Positions 8,330 to 17,415 of a DNA stretch of 64,000 nt are shown here, piece by piece. The translations under genes and the position numbers were made by a program. Source of the stretch: Flavobacterium frigoritolerans (lineage in GTDB: Bacteria; Bacteroidota; Bacteroidia; Flavobacteriales; Flavobacteriaceae). The stretch lies in NCBI RefSeq assembly GCF_025847275.1, contig NZ_JAOZEV010000002.1, positions 372,001 through 436,000 on the forward strand. The letters are read 5' to 3'. Numbering within the stretch: the first letter of the stretch is position 1; each line of letters opens with the position of its first letter. The notes under the pieces were generated by a model that saw nothing but the letters and a program-made list of their open reading frames with translations, searched no databases and was not told the DNA's origin.

Positions 8330-9298
8330 ATGTCAATATTAATATATGCAGAATCTGCAGAAGGAAAATTTAAAAAGGTAGCTTTTGAATTGGCTTCATA
8401 CGCTAAAAAAATTGCCGAATCATTAGGAACAACTGTTACAGCATTAACAATAAATACAAGCGACGTAAGCGAATTATCGAAATACGGAGTTGATAAAGTT
8501 CTTAAAGTAACTAACGATAAATTAGCAGGTTTTACTGCTAAAGCTTATGCTGATGTTATCAAACAAGCAGCTCAAAAAGAAGGCACAAAAGTAGTTTTGT
8601 TATCTTCTAGTACAGACAGTATTTATCTTTCATCTTTGGTTGCAGTTGCTCTAGAAGCTGGATTTGCATCAAATGTTGTAGGATTACCTGTAAGCACTTC
8701 TCCTTTTCAGGTAAAAAGAAATGCTTTTTCTAACAAAGCTTTCAATATTACAGAAATTGCTACTGATGTAAAAGTACTAGCTCTTGCTAAAAACTCTTAC
8801 GGAATTTACGAGAGTGCTGGTGCAGCAACCGCAGAAGATTTTAACCCAACAATTGGAGACAATGACTTTGGAGTAAAAGTAGAATCTGTAGAAAAAGTAA
8901 CAGGAAAAGTATCTATTGCAGATGCTGATATCGTAGTTTCAGGAGGTCGTGGATTAAAAGGGCCAGAAAACTGGGGATTAGTAGAAGATTTAGCTGCGGT
9001 ACTTGGCGCTGCAACTGCATGTTCTAAACCAGTTTCAGATTTAGGATGGAGACCTCATAGTGAACACGTAGGACAAACAGGAAAGCCAGTTGCAACAAAT
9101 TTATACATTGCAATAGGAATTTCTGGTGCTATACAACACATTGCAGGTATCAACTCATCTAAAGTAAAATTAGTAATCAATAATGACCCTGAAGCTCCTT
9201 TCTTTAAAGTAGCAGATTATGGTGTTGTTGGTGATGCTTTTGAAATTGTTCCTAAATTAATTGAAAAATTAAAAGCTTTTAAAGCACAACATTCATAG
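8330..9298 (+). CDS. etfA: Electron transfer flavoprotein, alpha subunit
   Basis: Large ETF subunit, which binds FAD in its C-terminal domain. The 322-residue protein starts MSILIYAESAEGKFKK. The C-terminal FAD domain shows VSGGRGLKGPENWGLVEDLA (about residues 204-223), then GWRPHSEHVGQTGKPVATNLYIAIGISGAIQHIAGI, split here as GQTGKPVATNLYIAIGISGA and following residues, the classic ETF-alpha signature. It forms an operon with etfB and is closed by a terminator at 9325-9374. It probably serves fatty-acid and amino-acid oxidation. Confidence 0.96.
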   Translation: MSILIYAESAEGKFKKVAFELASYAKKIAESLGTTVTALTINTSDVSELSKYGVDKVLKVTNDKLAGFTAKAYADVIKQAAQKEGTKVVLLSSSTDSIYLSSLVAVALEAGFASNVVGLPVSTSPFQVKRNAFSNKAFNITEIATDVKVLALAKNSYGIYESAGAATAEDFNPTIGDNDFGVKVESVEKVTGKVSIADADIVVSGGRGLKGPENWGLVEDLAAVLGAATACSKPVSDLGWRPHSEHVGQTGKPVATNLYIAIGISGAIQHIAGINSSKVKLVINNDPEAPFFKVADYGVVGDAFEIVPKLIEKLKAFKAQHS

Positions 9299-9324
9299 AT
9301 TTAAAAATTCTATACTAAAATAAT

Positions 9325-9374
9325 GCTACCTAAAAATAAGATAATCGTATCTTTGCTTTAGGTAGCTTTTTTGT
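9325..9374 (+). terminator. Terminator after etfA
   Basis: Perfect 10-bp arms GCTACCTAAA (9325-9334) and TTTAGGTAGC (9357-9366), an inner short stem in the loop, and a T-run after the right arm. Confidence 0.85.
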
Positions 9375-9462
9375 TCCATATTTTTTGATTAAAATTGCAC
9401 TTTTATTTTTTACACAAATTCTAATTAAAACGAGGTAGTAATACCTTATACGTCTGCATCTT

Positions 9463-10092
9463 ATGAGCTTAGTTAAATTATCAATAAAAGGAATTTCATA
9501 CAGTCAAACTCAAAATGGCGCTTATGCTTTGATTTTGAATGAAGTTGATGGCGAACGAAAGTTACCAATTGTAATTGGGGCTTTTGAAGCACAATCAATT
9601 GCTATTGCTTTGGAAAAAGAGATAAAACCACCTCGCCCATTAACACATGATTTATTCAAAAACTTTGCAGAACGATTTGATATTGTTGTGAAGCAGGTTA
9701 TTATTCACAAATTGGTCGATGGAGTATTCTACTCGAGCTTAATTTGCGAAAGAGATAAAATTGAAGAAATAATAGACGCAAGAACATCTGATGCAATAGC
9801 ATTGGCATTGCGTTTTAATGCTCCAATATTTACTTATAAAAACATTTTGGATAAGGCTGGTATTTATTTAAAGTCAAATTCTATGGAAAGTGATAAAGAT
9901 TCTCAAGAAATTGACGATGTCCTTTCTAACCCAGAAACATTTGGCCGCGAAGAAGAATCTAATCAATCTGGCGAAACCTATTCCAAACACACAACTCAAG
10001 AACTTAACGAATTACTAGAACAGGCTGTACTTCAAGAAGATTATGAAAAAGCAGCTAAAATTCGTGATGAAATTTCAAAAAGAGAATCATAA
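9463..10092 (+). CDS. Bifunctional nuclease (DUF151) with UVR motif
   Basis: Protein of the BFN/DUF151 family, for which nuclease activity on DNA and RNA has been reported for members in plants and bacteria. The 209-residue protein has the BFN domain at about residues 1-130 (VDGERKLPIVIGAFEAQSIA, and DARTSDAIALALRFNAPIF). A linker rich in acidic and Ser residues leads to a C-terminal UvrB/UvrC-type motif, LNELLEQAVLQEDYEKAAKI (about 180-199), often involved in protein contacts. It lies between etfA and thyA, 69 bp before thyA. Cellular role is not shown by context. Confidence 0.9.
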   Translation: MSLVKLSIKGISYSQTQNGAYALILNEVDGERKLPIVIGAFEAQSIAIALEKEIKPPRPLTHDLFKNFAERFDIVVKQVIIHKLVDGVFYSSLICERDKIEEIIDARTSDAIALALRFNAPIFTYKNILDKAGIYLKSNSMESDKDSQEIDDVLSNPETFGREEESNQSGETYSKHTTQELNELLEQAVLQEDYEKAAKIRDEISKRES

Positions 10093-10161
10093 AGCTTTGA
10101 GCAACAAACTTTAGGCAATAAGCTTAAAGCCCACAGCATAAGACATAAAGCCAAATCAAAA

Positions 10162-11013
10162 ATGAAACAATATTTAGACTTAGTACAACATGTTCTTGAG
10201 AATGGTTGTCAAAAAGGAGATAGAACCGGAACCGGAACAAAAAGTGTTTTTGGATACCAAATGCGTTTTGATTTAAGCGAAGGATTCCCAATGGTTACCA
10301 CAAAAAAATTACACTTAAAATCCATCATATACGAATTACTTTGGTTTCTAAAAGGAGATACAAATATTAAGTACCTTCAAGAAAACGGAGTTAAAATTTG
10401 GGATGCCTGGGCAGATAGCAATGGCGATTTAGGTCCTGTTTATGGACATCAATGGCGTAATTGGAATAGTGAAGAAATAGATCAGATTTCAGAATTAATT
10501 ACTGAGCTAAAAACCAATCCAAATAGTCGCCGAATGTTAGTTTCTGCTTGGAATCCATCGGTACTGCCTGATACAAAAAAATCATTCGAAGAAAATGTAG
10601 CCAATAATAAAGCTGCGCTACCTCCTTGTCATGCTTTTTTCCAATTTTATGTATCTAGCCCTGACCTTGAAAAAGGTGAAACAAAAGGAAAATTATCTTG
10701 TCAATTATACCAACGAAGTGCTGATATATTCTTAGGAGTTCCATTTAATATTGCATCATATGCCCTATTAACTATGATGATTGCACAAGTTTGTGACCTC
10801 GAAGCAGGAGAATTCATCCACACTTTTGGAGATGCACATATCTACAACAATCATTTTGAACAACTAGAATTACAATTAAAACGTGAACCAAAACCATTAC
10901 CTAAAATGGTTTTAAATCCCGATATAAAAAACATTTTCGACTTTGATTACAACGACTTCACTCTTTTGGATTACGAACCTCATGCAGGAATCAAAGGAAG
11001 TGTTGCAGTATAA
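10162..11013 (+). CDS. thyA: Thymidylate synthase
   Basis: Makes dTMP from dUMP with methylene-tetrahydrofolate, releasing dihydrofolate that folA downstream reduces. The 283-residue protein has the folate/dUMP segments [18 protein letters not shown], then [20 protein letters not shown], and the catalytic cysteine in [13 protein letters not shown] (about residue 156). [20 protein letters not shown] is the dUMP-binding stretch. The small insertion before the catalytic Cys (roughly NVANNKA) and the one after it ([12 protein letters not shown]) explain the length above the usual 264. The gene ends with a terminator, followed by a 2TM gene and folA. Confidence 0.97.
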   Translation: MKQYLDLVQHVLENGCQKGDRTGTGTKSVFGYQMRFDLSEGFPMVTTKKLHLKSIIYELLWFLKGDTNIKYLQENGVKIWDAWADSNGDLGPVYGHQWRNWNSEEIDQISELITELKTNPNSRRMLVSAWNPSVLPDTKKSFEENVANNKAALPPCHAFFQFYVSSPDLEKGETKGKLSCQLYQRSADIFLGVPFNIASYALLTMMIAQVCDLEAGEFIHTFGDAHIYNNHFEQLELQLKREPKPLPKMVLNPDIKNIFDFDYNDFTLLDYEPHAGIKGSVAV

Positions 11014-11020
11014 AACACAT

Positions 11021-11049
11021 AAATCCGCTTTTACAAGCGGATTTTTTTT
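11021..11049 (+). terminator. Terminator after thyA
   Basis: AAATCCGCTT and AAGCGGATTT pair with a 4-base loop and are followed by a T-run. Confidence 0.85.
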
Positions 11050-11170
11050 CTTTAAAAATAAACACAAATCTCAGATTTAAAGAATGAAGCTCTTTTCATA
11101 ATAAATATTCAACTCTCAAAACTGTCCTATTTCAAAATAAATTTTATCTTTATAATCTAATATTTATCTC

Positions 11171-11509
11171 ATGGAAAAGGAATTACACGAGCAGTATGAA
11201 TACGCAAGAAGAAGGATAAGACAAAAAAAAACATTATATTTTCATTTTGTTTTATTCCTTTTAGGAAGTTTATTTTTATTTGTTGCTGATAGATTTTTAA
11301 ACATCTCATACGGACAAAACTGGTACATCTGGATAATTACAGTCTGGTTTTTTATTTTTATTTTACATTTTATAAAAGTATACATCACCGATCGTTTTAT
11401 GAATAAAAACTGGGAAAGAGAACAAATAGATCGACTTGTTGCATTACAGCAAAAAAGAATCACTCAATTGGACTCAAGCATAAATGACAATACCGAAAAC
11501 AAACTTTAG
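11171..11509 (+). CDS. 2TM domain-containing small membrane protein
   Basis: 112-residue protein with a charged N terminus (EQYEYARRRIRQKKTLYFHF) and two membrane segments: about residues 24-41 (FVLFLLGSLFLFVADRF) and 52-72 (WYIWIITVWFFIFILHFI). A cytoplasmic tail contains NWEREQIDRLVALQQ. This arrangement fits the 2TM family (PF13239) common in Flavobacteriia, often next to histidine-kinase or core genes. Function unknown. It stops 11 bp before folA and is probably co-transcribed with it. Confidence 0.85.
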   Translation: MEKELHEQYEYARRRIRQKKTLYFHFVLFLLGSLFLFVADRFLNISYGQNWYIWIITVWFFIFILHFIKVYITDRFMNKNWEREQIDRLVALQQKRITQLDSSINDNTENKL

Positions 11510-11520
11510 TTCGAAACAAA

Positions 11521-12003
11521 ATGATTATAATGATTGCGGCTGTCGCCGAAAACAATGCGCTTGGAAAAAACAATGAAATGATTTGGCATTTATCAAATGA
11601 TTTTAAAAGATTTAAAGCGCTTACCACTGGACATCATATTATAATGGGCCGAAAAACTTTTGAAAGCTTCCCTAAACCTTTACCAAACAGGACTCACATT
11701 GTAATAACACGTCAAGAAAACTACCAACCAGAAGGATGCATTGTTGTAAAAAGTATAGAAGAAGCAATTGCTAAATGTCCTAAAGATGAGGATTCATTTA
11801 TTATTGGAGGTGGAGAAATATATAACTTAGGAATGCCTTTTGCAGATATTTTAGAAATCACTAGAGTACATCATAGCTTTGAAGCGGATGCTTTTTTTCC
11901 AGAAATCAACAAAAAAGAATGGCAATTAGCAGAAGTAGAACCTAACAAAAGAGACGAGAAACATCTTTACGATTACACTTACGAAACATACATCAGATTA
12001 TAA
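11521..12003 (+). CDS. folA: Dihydrofolate reductase
   Basis: NADPH-dependent enzyme that regenerates tetrahydrofolate, the partner of thymidylate synthase. The 160-residue length is typical. Visible motifs: AAVAENNALGKNNEMIWHLS (substrate and cofactor loop, with the acidic catalytic position replaced in the usual local order by the WHLSNDFKRFK stretch), IIMGRKTFESFPKPLPNR, and the C-terminal IGGGEIY segment. It lies close behind the 2TM gene and ends in a strong terminator. Confidence 0.96.
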   Translation: MIIMIAAVAENNALGKNNEMIWHLSNDFKRFKALTTGHHIIMGRKTFESFPKPLPNRTHIVITRQENYQPEGCIVVKSIEEAIAKCPKDEDSFIIGGGEIYNLGMPFADILEITRVHHSFEADAFFPEINKKEWQLAEVEPNKRDEKHLYDYTYETYIRL

Positions 12004-12008
12004 TACAA

Positions 12009-12043
12009 AAAAAAGACCCTCAAATATTGAGGGTCTTTTTTTT
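12009..12043 (+). terminator. Terminator after folA
   Basis: AAAAGACCCTCA (12011-12022) pairs with TGAGGGTCTTTT (12028-12039); 5-base loop and long T-run. It also carries A on the left side, so it could serve the convergent gene at 12070. Confidence 0.88.
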
Positions 12044-12069
12044 GGCAAACCAATGATTAGAGAAATGAC

Positions 12070-12387
12070 CTACTCTAGAAAGAGTATTTGATAACATAAA
12101 ATAAAAATTACAAATATTAAAAATACACCAGAAAAGAATATTATAATATTTGAGATTTTTTGAGAGTACATCTCAAAAAAGCCTTTAATACCAAATACCA
12201 CGAAGGTACTAAAGACAAAGAAAATTAAAATTTCCAAAAACAAATTTAATCCTAAGAACGTATTTTGCGCTTTAAAAAGAATACTGCTCTCAAAAACAGT
12301 ACTTTCAAAACAACTTACTAGAACAAACGAGATGATAAGCGCAAGTAGCACCCATTTGATTTGGGTCATTAATTCTCTATTAATCAT
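12070..12387 (-). CDS. Small hypothetical membrane protein
   Basis: 105 residues, not recognised. Three hydrophobic stretches are visible: about 11-27 (KWVLLALIISFVLVSCF), 45-68 (LGLNLFLEILIFFVFSTFVVF) and 83-103 (IIFFSGVFLIFVIFILCYQIL). The first could act as a lipoprotein signal with a Cys in LVSCF (residue 26), but there is a further pair of membrane segments, so a three-helix inner-membrane protein fits better. It converges on folA and diverges from ubiE. A plausible coding region because the hydrophobic pattern is regular; no function can be given. Confidence 0.6.
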   Translation of the reverse strand: MINRELMTQIKWVLLALIISFVLVSCFESTVFESSILFKAQNTFLGLNLFLEILIFFVFSTFVVFGIKGFFEMYSQKISNIIIFFSGVFLIFVIFILCYQILFLE

Positions 12388-12444
12388 TGAAAAAATATAA
12401 TCATTTTTACAAAGTAAATTTCTATAATAAATAACTTCCCCACA

Positions 12445-12488
12445 ATACCCACTTTTAGTGATTTTTGCAAATCATTAAAAGTGGGTAT
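12445..12488. repeat. 20-bp-arm hairpin between divergent genes
   Basis: Arms 12445-12464 and 12469-12488 pair over 20 bp with one mismatch (12458 against 12475) and a 4-base loop TTGC. There is no T-run on either side and the flanking genes diverge, so this is not an ordinary terminator. It could be a palindromic repeat or a regulatory site. Confidence 0.75.
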
Positions 12489-12561
12489 AACAGCTAATAA
12501 AACCAAAAATAATTTCATCTCGTAATTAAAGAAACGGAATAACAGTTAATACATATTGTAT

Positions 12562-12569
12562 TATATTTG
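12562..12569 (+). promoter_or_regulatory. ubiE -7 element (TATATTTG)
   Basis: TATATTTG lies 14 bases before the ATG of ubiE and matches TAnnTTTG. The -33 TTG is not clear. The leader would be under 10 nt. Confidence 0.55.
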
Positions 12570-12583
12570 TACAAATTAAAAAA

Positions 12584-13315
12584 ATGTCAGAGAAAATAAC
12601 CCCTTATAAAAATTCGTCCTTAGGAAAGAAAGAACAAGTTGAACAAATGTTCGATACAATATCTGGAAATTACGATAACTTAAATCGTGTAATTTCATTT
12701 GGTATTGATATTAAATGGCGTAAAAAAGTCCTAAAAATAGTTTCAGACAAGAAACCAAAGATAATTCTAGACATTGCAACAGGTACTGGTGACTTGGCTA
12801 TTTTAATGGCTCAAACAAATGCCGAAAAAATTATTGGTTTAGACATTTCTTCTGGAATGCTTGAAGTCGGAAAAAAGAAAATTGCAGCAAAAAACCTGAG
12901 CCAAACTATCGAAATGGTTTTAGGAGATTCTGAAAACATGCCTTTTGAGGACAATCATTTTGATGCAATTACTGTAGCATTTGGTGTTAGAAACTTCGAA
13001 ACTCTGGAAAAAGGTTTATCTGAAATTTTAAGAGTTTTAAAACCAAATGGAGTTTTTGTAATTCTTGAAACTTCGGTTCCAGACAAAACACCTTATAAAC
13101 AAGGTTACGGATTCTACACTAAAAATATACTTCCACTAATAGGAAAAATGTTTTCAAAAGATGATGCCGCTTATGGATATCTATCTGAATCTGCAGCAAA
13201 TTTCCCTTATGGTGAAAAACTAAACAATATTTTGCGAAAAATCGGGTTTATAGATGTGAAAGCCATGCCACAAACATTTGGTGTAGCAACTATTTATTCA
13301 GCTTCTAAAAAATAG
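12584..13315 (+). CDS. ubiE: Demethylmenaquinone methyltransferase UbiE/MenG
   Basis: SAM-dependent C-methyltransferase for the last step of menaquinone synthesis; Bacteroidota use menaquinone. The 243-residue protein shows the family start region with [20 protein letters not shown], the SAM-binding motif [15 protein letters not shown] (about 67-81), [20 protein letters not shown] and FVILETSVP. One base separates its stop from the start of porT, so the two are likely co-transcribed. Confidence 0.96.
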   Translation: MSEKITPYKNSSLGKKEQVEQMFDTISGNYDNLNRVISFGIDIKWRKKVLKIVSDKKPKIILDIATGTGDLAILMAQTNAEKIIGLDISSGMLEVGKKKIAAKNLSQTIEMVLGDSENMPFEDNHFDAITVAFGVRNFETLEKGLSEILRVLKPNGVFVILETSVPDKTPYKQGYGFYTKNILPLIGKMFSKDDAAYGYLSESAANFPYGEKLNNILRKIGFIDVKAMPQTFGVATIYSASKK

Positions 13316-13316
13316 T

Positions 13317-14027
13317 ATGAAAAAAACTGTAATCTTAATTTTATTTATCTTTACGACAAAGGGATATACTCAATTTACTAAAAGTATGTTTAGTAAAGAT
13401 CCTATTATCAATTTAGAAACTTGGCAAAAACAACGCCTTTATTTCGGATATTACTTAGGTTTCAATAGCTATGGTTTTAAGATAGACTATAAAACTGTTG
13501 GTCCTGACATTCAGATAAAAAAAACAACTGGGTTTAACGTTGGGGTTGTAGCCGATTTAAGATTACAGGAATACATTAACCTTCGTTTTGAACCAGGACT
13601 ATATTACACCAAAAGAGACTTATATTATCCTAATCCCGAACTTACTTCGAAAACCGATTATTTAAGAGAGGTAAATAGTACTTACATCAATTTCCCTTTA
13701 CTCTTAAAATTCTCCGCGTTAAGAACAGGAAACGTACGCCCTTATCTAGTTGGAGGAATGTCTACCACATTAAACTTATCTAGCAACGCAAAATCTATAG
13801 ATGACAACTTAGAACAACGTTTTAGGGTAAAAGCCTGGACGATGAATTATGAATTAGGTTTTGGTATTGATTTTTTCTCAGAATATTTCATTTTCTCTCC
13901 TTCTATTAGAGGGTCATTTGGTATCAACGATGAATTAATTCGTGATAAAGATCCAAACAGCCCTTGGACAGGTAATATAGAATCTATGAAATCAAGAGCA
14001 ATTTTAATTAACTTTACTTTTCATTAA
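13317..14027 (+). CDS. porT: PorT family type IX secretion / outer-membrane barrel protein
   Basis: Outer-membrane beta-barrel protein of the PorT (SprT) type, required for the type IX secretion system that exports gliding adhesins and enzymes in related Flavobacteriia. The 236-residue protein begins with a signal peptide (MKKTVILILFIFTTKGYTQF) and then has strands rich in alternating aromatic residues, such as QRLYFGYYLGFNSYGFKIDY, FEPGLYYTKRDLYY and YLVGGMSTTLNLSSN. Length and position directly after ubiE fit the usual gene order in this lineage. It converges with the methyltransferase gene at 14037 with only 9 bp between. A type IX substrate is also present at the far end of the window. 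Confidence 0.85.
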   Translation: MKKTVILILFIFTTKGYTQFTKSMFSKDPIINLETWQKQRLYFGYYLGFNSYGFKIDYKTVGPDIQIKKTTGFNVGVVADLRLQEYINLRFEPGLYYTKRDLYYPNPELTSKTDYLREVNSTYINFPLLLKFSALRTGNVRPYLVGGMSTTLNLSSNAKSIDDNLEQRFRVKAWTMNYELGFGIDFFSEYFIFSPSIRGSFGINDELIRDKDPNSPWTGNIESMKSRAILINFTFH

Positions 14028-14036
14028 TATACAGAA

Positions 14037-14765
14037 CTAACTATTGCGCTTAAATTCACTAAGTATAATTGCGGTTGCAGTAGCCACATTTAAGCTTTCG
14101 GTTTTTTGAAGATCTCCAAATCTAGGAATAGTAAGTCTGTTTTGGATGACTTTTTCGATTTCATCAGAAATACCATTGGCTTCATTGCCCATTATAATAA
14201 TCCCTTCTTGTGGTAAAACAGTTTGGTAAATATTGGAACCATCCATAAAAGTACCAAAAACAGGAAGTGACGTTTGAGTAAGAAAGCTTTTTAAATCAAT
14301 ATAATTTACATTAACCCTAGCAATTGACCCCATAGTCGCCTGAACTACTTTTGGATTATAAATATCTACTGATTCTTTAGAACAAAGCAATTGCTTAATT
14401 CCGAACCAATCACAAAGTCGTAAAATAGTTCCTAAATTCCCAGGGTCACGAATATCGTCAAGAGCAAGGATTAAACCAGATTCTATTATTTTTTTATCAG
14501 CAGGTATTTTAAAAACTGCTAAACAGGAATTCGGAGTTGATAACGCACTTATTTTTTTTAATTCTTGTGCATTAATTAACGTTTTCTTAGAGACTAAAAC
14601 GGTCTCAAAATCGTTTTGAGTAGTATATAGGTGCTCTAATTCAAAATTGGATTGTAACAATTCTTGAATTACTTTTACTCCTTCGGCAAAAAACAAACCA
14701 TTAACAAAACGTTGTTTTTTTTGAAGTAAACCTGATATAAGCTTTATTTGGTTTTTACTAACCAT
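14037..14765 (-). CDS. TrmH/SpoU-family RNA 2'-O-methyltransferase
   Basis: SAM-dependent methyltransferase of the SPOUT class acting on rRNA or tRNA ribose. The start is set at the ATG at 14765 (MVSKNQIKLISGLLQKKQRF), which begins the usual substrate-binding domain; an apparent 90-codon upstream extension lies antisense to tamL and has no family resemblance. Motif 1 is LALDDIRDPGNLGTILRLCD (about 112-131), motif 2 IIIMGNEANGISDEI, and motif 3 IPRFGDLQKTESLNVATATA (about 210-229). 242 residues. The exact target nucleotide cannot be told. It is divergent from tamL, 37 bp apart. Confidence 0.93.
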   Translation of the reverse strand: MVSKNQIKLISGLLQKKQRFVNGLFFAEGVKVIQELLQSNFELEHLYTTQNDFETVLVSKKTLINAQELKKISALSTPNSCLAVFKIPADKKIIESGLILALDDIRDPGNLGTILRLCDWFGIKQLLCSKESVDIYNPKVVQATMGSIARVNVNYIDLKSFLTQTSLPVFGTFMDGSNIYQTVLPQEGIIIMGNEANGISDEIEKVIQNRLTIPRFGDLQKTESLNVATATAIILSEFKRNS

Positions 14766-14782
14766 AAAATAATGTACTTTTG
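14747..14782 (+). promoter_or_regulatory. tamL promoter overlapping the trmH start
   Basis: TTTG at 14747-14750 and TACTTTTG at 14775-14782 are separated by 24 bases, close to the TTG-N17-23-TAnnTTTG rule. The -33 element overlaps the first codons of the divergent methyltransferase gene. The leader before the TTG start would be about 15 nt. Confidence 0.6.
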
Positions 14783-14802
14783 AATTAAATATTTTAGAAC
14801 AC

Positions 14803-17355
14803 TTGAGAAAGATTTCCACAAAAATAGTAGCATTTATTCTAATAGCAATATTTATTTCAGCTTGTAATTCTGTAAAAAGAGTTCCTAACGGCAAAAAACT
14901 CCTTACTAAGAACGAAATCATAGTAAATGACAAGCCTATTAATGATGAAAATATATTCAACCAATTATACCAAAAACCCAATAGCACACTTATTGGCGGA
15001 TATAAGCTACGCTTGAATTTATACAATTTAGCCAATCCAAATCCAGATTCTACTTTTCAGGCGAAATACAAAAGTAATCCAAAAAGATATGAAAGATTAT
15101 CTAAACTATTATCTGCAAAACAGGTAGATCGCCTTGGACAATCTTTTTTATATAAAGGAATAAATGATTTTTTTAAAACAACTGGAGAGCCTCCAGTAAT
15201 TATTGATACCAGTAAAGTAAAAAAATCATCTATGCGCTTAAAATACCATTATTTTCATAATGGCTATTTTAATACAAAAACTGCTTTTACAATTGATAGT
15301 GTAGGCACTAAGAAAGCCAAGATACGCTACACTGTAACAACAGGACAACCATTTATTTTAGATACTATTAGCACCAGCATATCATCACCCGATGTAGATT
15401 CCTTGTACAATAAAAGTATTGAAAACACAGTCCTAAAATCTGGAAACCAATACAAAACAAGTGACTTGGAGGATGAAAAAAACCGTATAACAACGTATTT
15501 TAGAAATCATGGTGTATATTATTTCCAATCCAACAATGTAACTTATAACATTGACACCATAAACAAAAAAAACAAAGCTAATATAGACTTGATTATAAAG
15601 GACTATAGTTATCAGGATAAAGATTCTAGTAGAACTATGCCCTTTAAAATTTACAAAATTAGCGACGTTAACATATACACCGATTATTCTGCTGCAAATG
15701 CTAAGTCAGAAATCAGCGACAGTACAACTTATAAAAATTTTAATTTATACAGTTACAAAAAATTAAAATACAAGCCTTACGCTATAACCGATGCTATTTT
15801 CATTACTAAAGGAACAGTATTTGCTGATTTTAAAACAACTCTTACAACTCGATATTTAAACAACCTAAAGGTATTTAACTATCCATCTATTCATTACGAA
15901 GTAGACAAAAGAGATTCGACAGCACAATCTTTGATTGCCAAGATATACTTAACTCCGAGAAAAAAATACAGTTTCGGAACTACATTAGATGTTACTCATT
16001 CGAATATTCAAGATTTTGGAATAGGATTTAGCCTTTCGCAAACAATTCGAAACGTCTTTAATGGAGCAGAGACTTTAGAAATAGCTGGTCGTGTTAACAT
16101 TGGTTCTTCACAAGATTTAGCAAATCCAAACGGAACTTTCTTTAATGCTTCTGAATATGGAGTCGACATTAAATTAAATGTTCCTAGGATTTTGATGCCT
16201 TTTGGAACCGAAAAAATCATTCCTAAAAGTATGATTCCGTCAACAATAATGACTGCAGGTTTTGCTAAACAGCGAAATATTGGTCTGGACAAAGAAAACT
16301 TCACAGGTGCTTTTACCTACAATTGGACTCCTAAAAGAAATAATACTGCTCGTATTGACCTTTTGAATGTGCAATTTGTACGAAATTTAAATCCGCAAAA
16401 TTATTTTAAAGTATACCGATCCTCCTATAATGCCTTGAATGATCTTGCACAAAAGTACAATACAAATACAGAATACGTTGATGAATCTGGTAATTTAAAA
16501 ATCGAAGAAGGAACAAATGGATTTACCCAAGAAGTATTAAATAAAGCAATAACAATTCCAAACAATGATTACCAATCGGTAGAAAGTATTGAAGAAAGAA
16601 GAGTTAGGCTTACTGAAAATGATTTTATTTTAGCCTCAAATTACACCTTTACCAAAACAACTAAAAAAGATTTATTAGATAATACTTTCTATCTGTTTAA
16701 AGCAAAAATAGAAACAGCTGGATCATTACTGTCATTAATCTCCAAGGCTGCTAATTTGCAAAAAAACACAAATGGAAACTATCAAATTTTTAATTTAGAA
16801 TATTCTGAATACTTGAAAACTGAGTTTGAATACATTAAACATTGGGATTTAACAAAAGAAAAAGTACTTGCTGTACGAACATTTTTTGGTATTGCAGTTC
16901 CATTTGGCAACTCTGATTACATCCCTTTTTCTAGAAGTTACTATTCTGGAGGATCGAATGACAACAGAGCTTGGCAACCCTATTCATTAGGACCTGGAAG
17001 CACTGGAGCTGTAAATGATTTTAACGAAGCTAATATGAAAATTGCAATTAGCGGTGAGTTTAGATATAAAATTTTAGGTAAACTAAAAGGAGCCATTTTT
17101 GCAGATGCTGGAAACATCTGGAATGTTCTAGATAACGTAACAGATGAAAAAGCAACATTTAAGAATTTTAGCGATCTTAAAGACATTGCACTAGGAACAG
17201 GAATAGGGTTTCGCTATGATTTGAGTTTTTTCGTAATCCGTTTTGACTTAGGATTTAAAACCTATAATCCTGCTTACGAAATGAACAAACGCTGGTTCAG
17301 AGATTACAACTTCGGACACTCGGTTTTAAATTTTGGAATAAATTATCCTTTCTAA
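14803..17355 (+). CDS. tamL: TamL, BamA/TamA-family outer-membrane lipoprotein
   Basis: Outer-membrane Omp85-family protein with a lipid anchor, the Bacteroidota counterpart of TamA, acting in outer-membrane assembly. Translation must start at the TTG at 14803: this yields a lipoprotein signal MRKISTKIVAFILIAIFISA with lipobox cysteine 21, whereas no ATG lies in frame for over 100 codons. POTRA-like repeats cover roughly residues 25-400 and a C-terminal barrel with YSFGTTLDVTHSNIQDFGIG, SRSYYSGGSNDNRAWQPYSL (the Omp85 motif region) and ends in INYPF. 850 residues. No tamB is seen adjacent; fbaA follows. Confidence 0.88.
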   Translation: MRKISTKIVAFILIAIFISACNSVKRVPNGKKLLTKNEIIVNDKPINDENIFNQLYQKPNSTLIGGYKLRLNLYNLANPNPDSTFQAKYKSNPKRYERLSKLLSAKQVDRLGQSFLYKGINDFFKTTGEPPVIIDTSKVKKSSMRLKYHYFHNGYFNTKTAFTIDSVGTKKAKIRYTVTTGQPFILDTISTSISSPDVDSLYNKSIENTVLKSGNQYKTSDLEDEKNRITTYFRNHGVYYFQSNNVTYNIDTINKKNKANIDLIIKDYSYQDKDSSRTMPFKIYKISDVNIYTDYSAANAKSEISDSTTYKNFNLYSYKKLKYKPYAITDAIFITKGTVFADFKTTLTTRYLNNLKVFNYPSIHYEVDKRDSTAQSLIAKIYLTPRKKYSFGTTLDVTHSNIQDFGIGFSLSQTIRNVFNGAETLEIAGRVNIGSSQDLANPNGTFFNASEYGVDIKLNVPRILMPFGTEKIIPKSMIPSTIMTAGFAKQRNIGLDKENFTGAFTYNWTPKRNNTARIDLLNVQFVRNLNPQNYFKVYRSSYNALNDLAQKYNTNTEYVDESGNLKIEEGTNGFTQEVLNKAITIPNNDYQSVESIEERRVRLTENDFILASNYTFTKTTKKDLLDNTFYLFKAKIETAGSLLSLISKAANLQKNTNGNYQIFNLEYSEYLKTEFEYIKHWDLTKEKVLAVRTFFGIAVPFGNSDYIPFSRSYYSGGSNDNRAWQPYSLGPGSTGAVNDFNEANMKIAISGEFRYKILGKLKGAIFADAGNIWNVLDNVTDEKATFKNFSDLKDIALGTGIGFRYDLSFFVIRFDLGFKTYNPAYEMNKRWFRDYNFGHSVLNFGINYPF

Positions 17356-17369
17356 TGCTAATTAATTCT

Positions 17370-17377
17370 TATTTTTG
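17370..17377 (+). promoter_or_regulatory. fbaA -7 element (TATTTTTG)
   Basis: TATTTTTG 38 bases before the fbaA ATG, directly after the tamL stop. No clear -33 TTG. Confidence 0.55.
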
Positions 17378-17415
17378 CAAACTAAAAACTAAAAAACAAC
17401 TAAAAAAGAATTACA

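Noticed and set aside
14766-15035. N-terminal extension of the methyltransferase gene by 90 codons
   Set aside because: It is antisense to tamL and has no family similarity; the methyltransferase family begins at the ATG at 14765.
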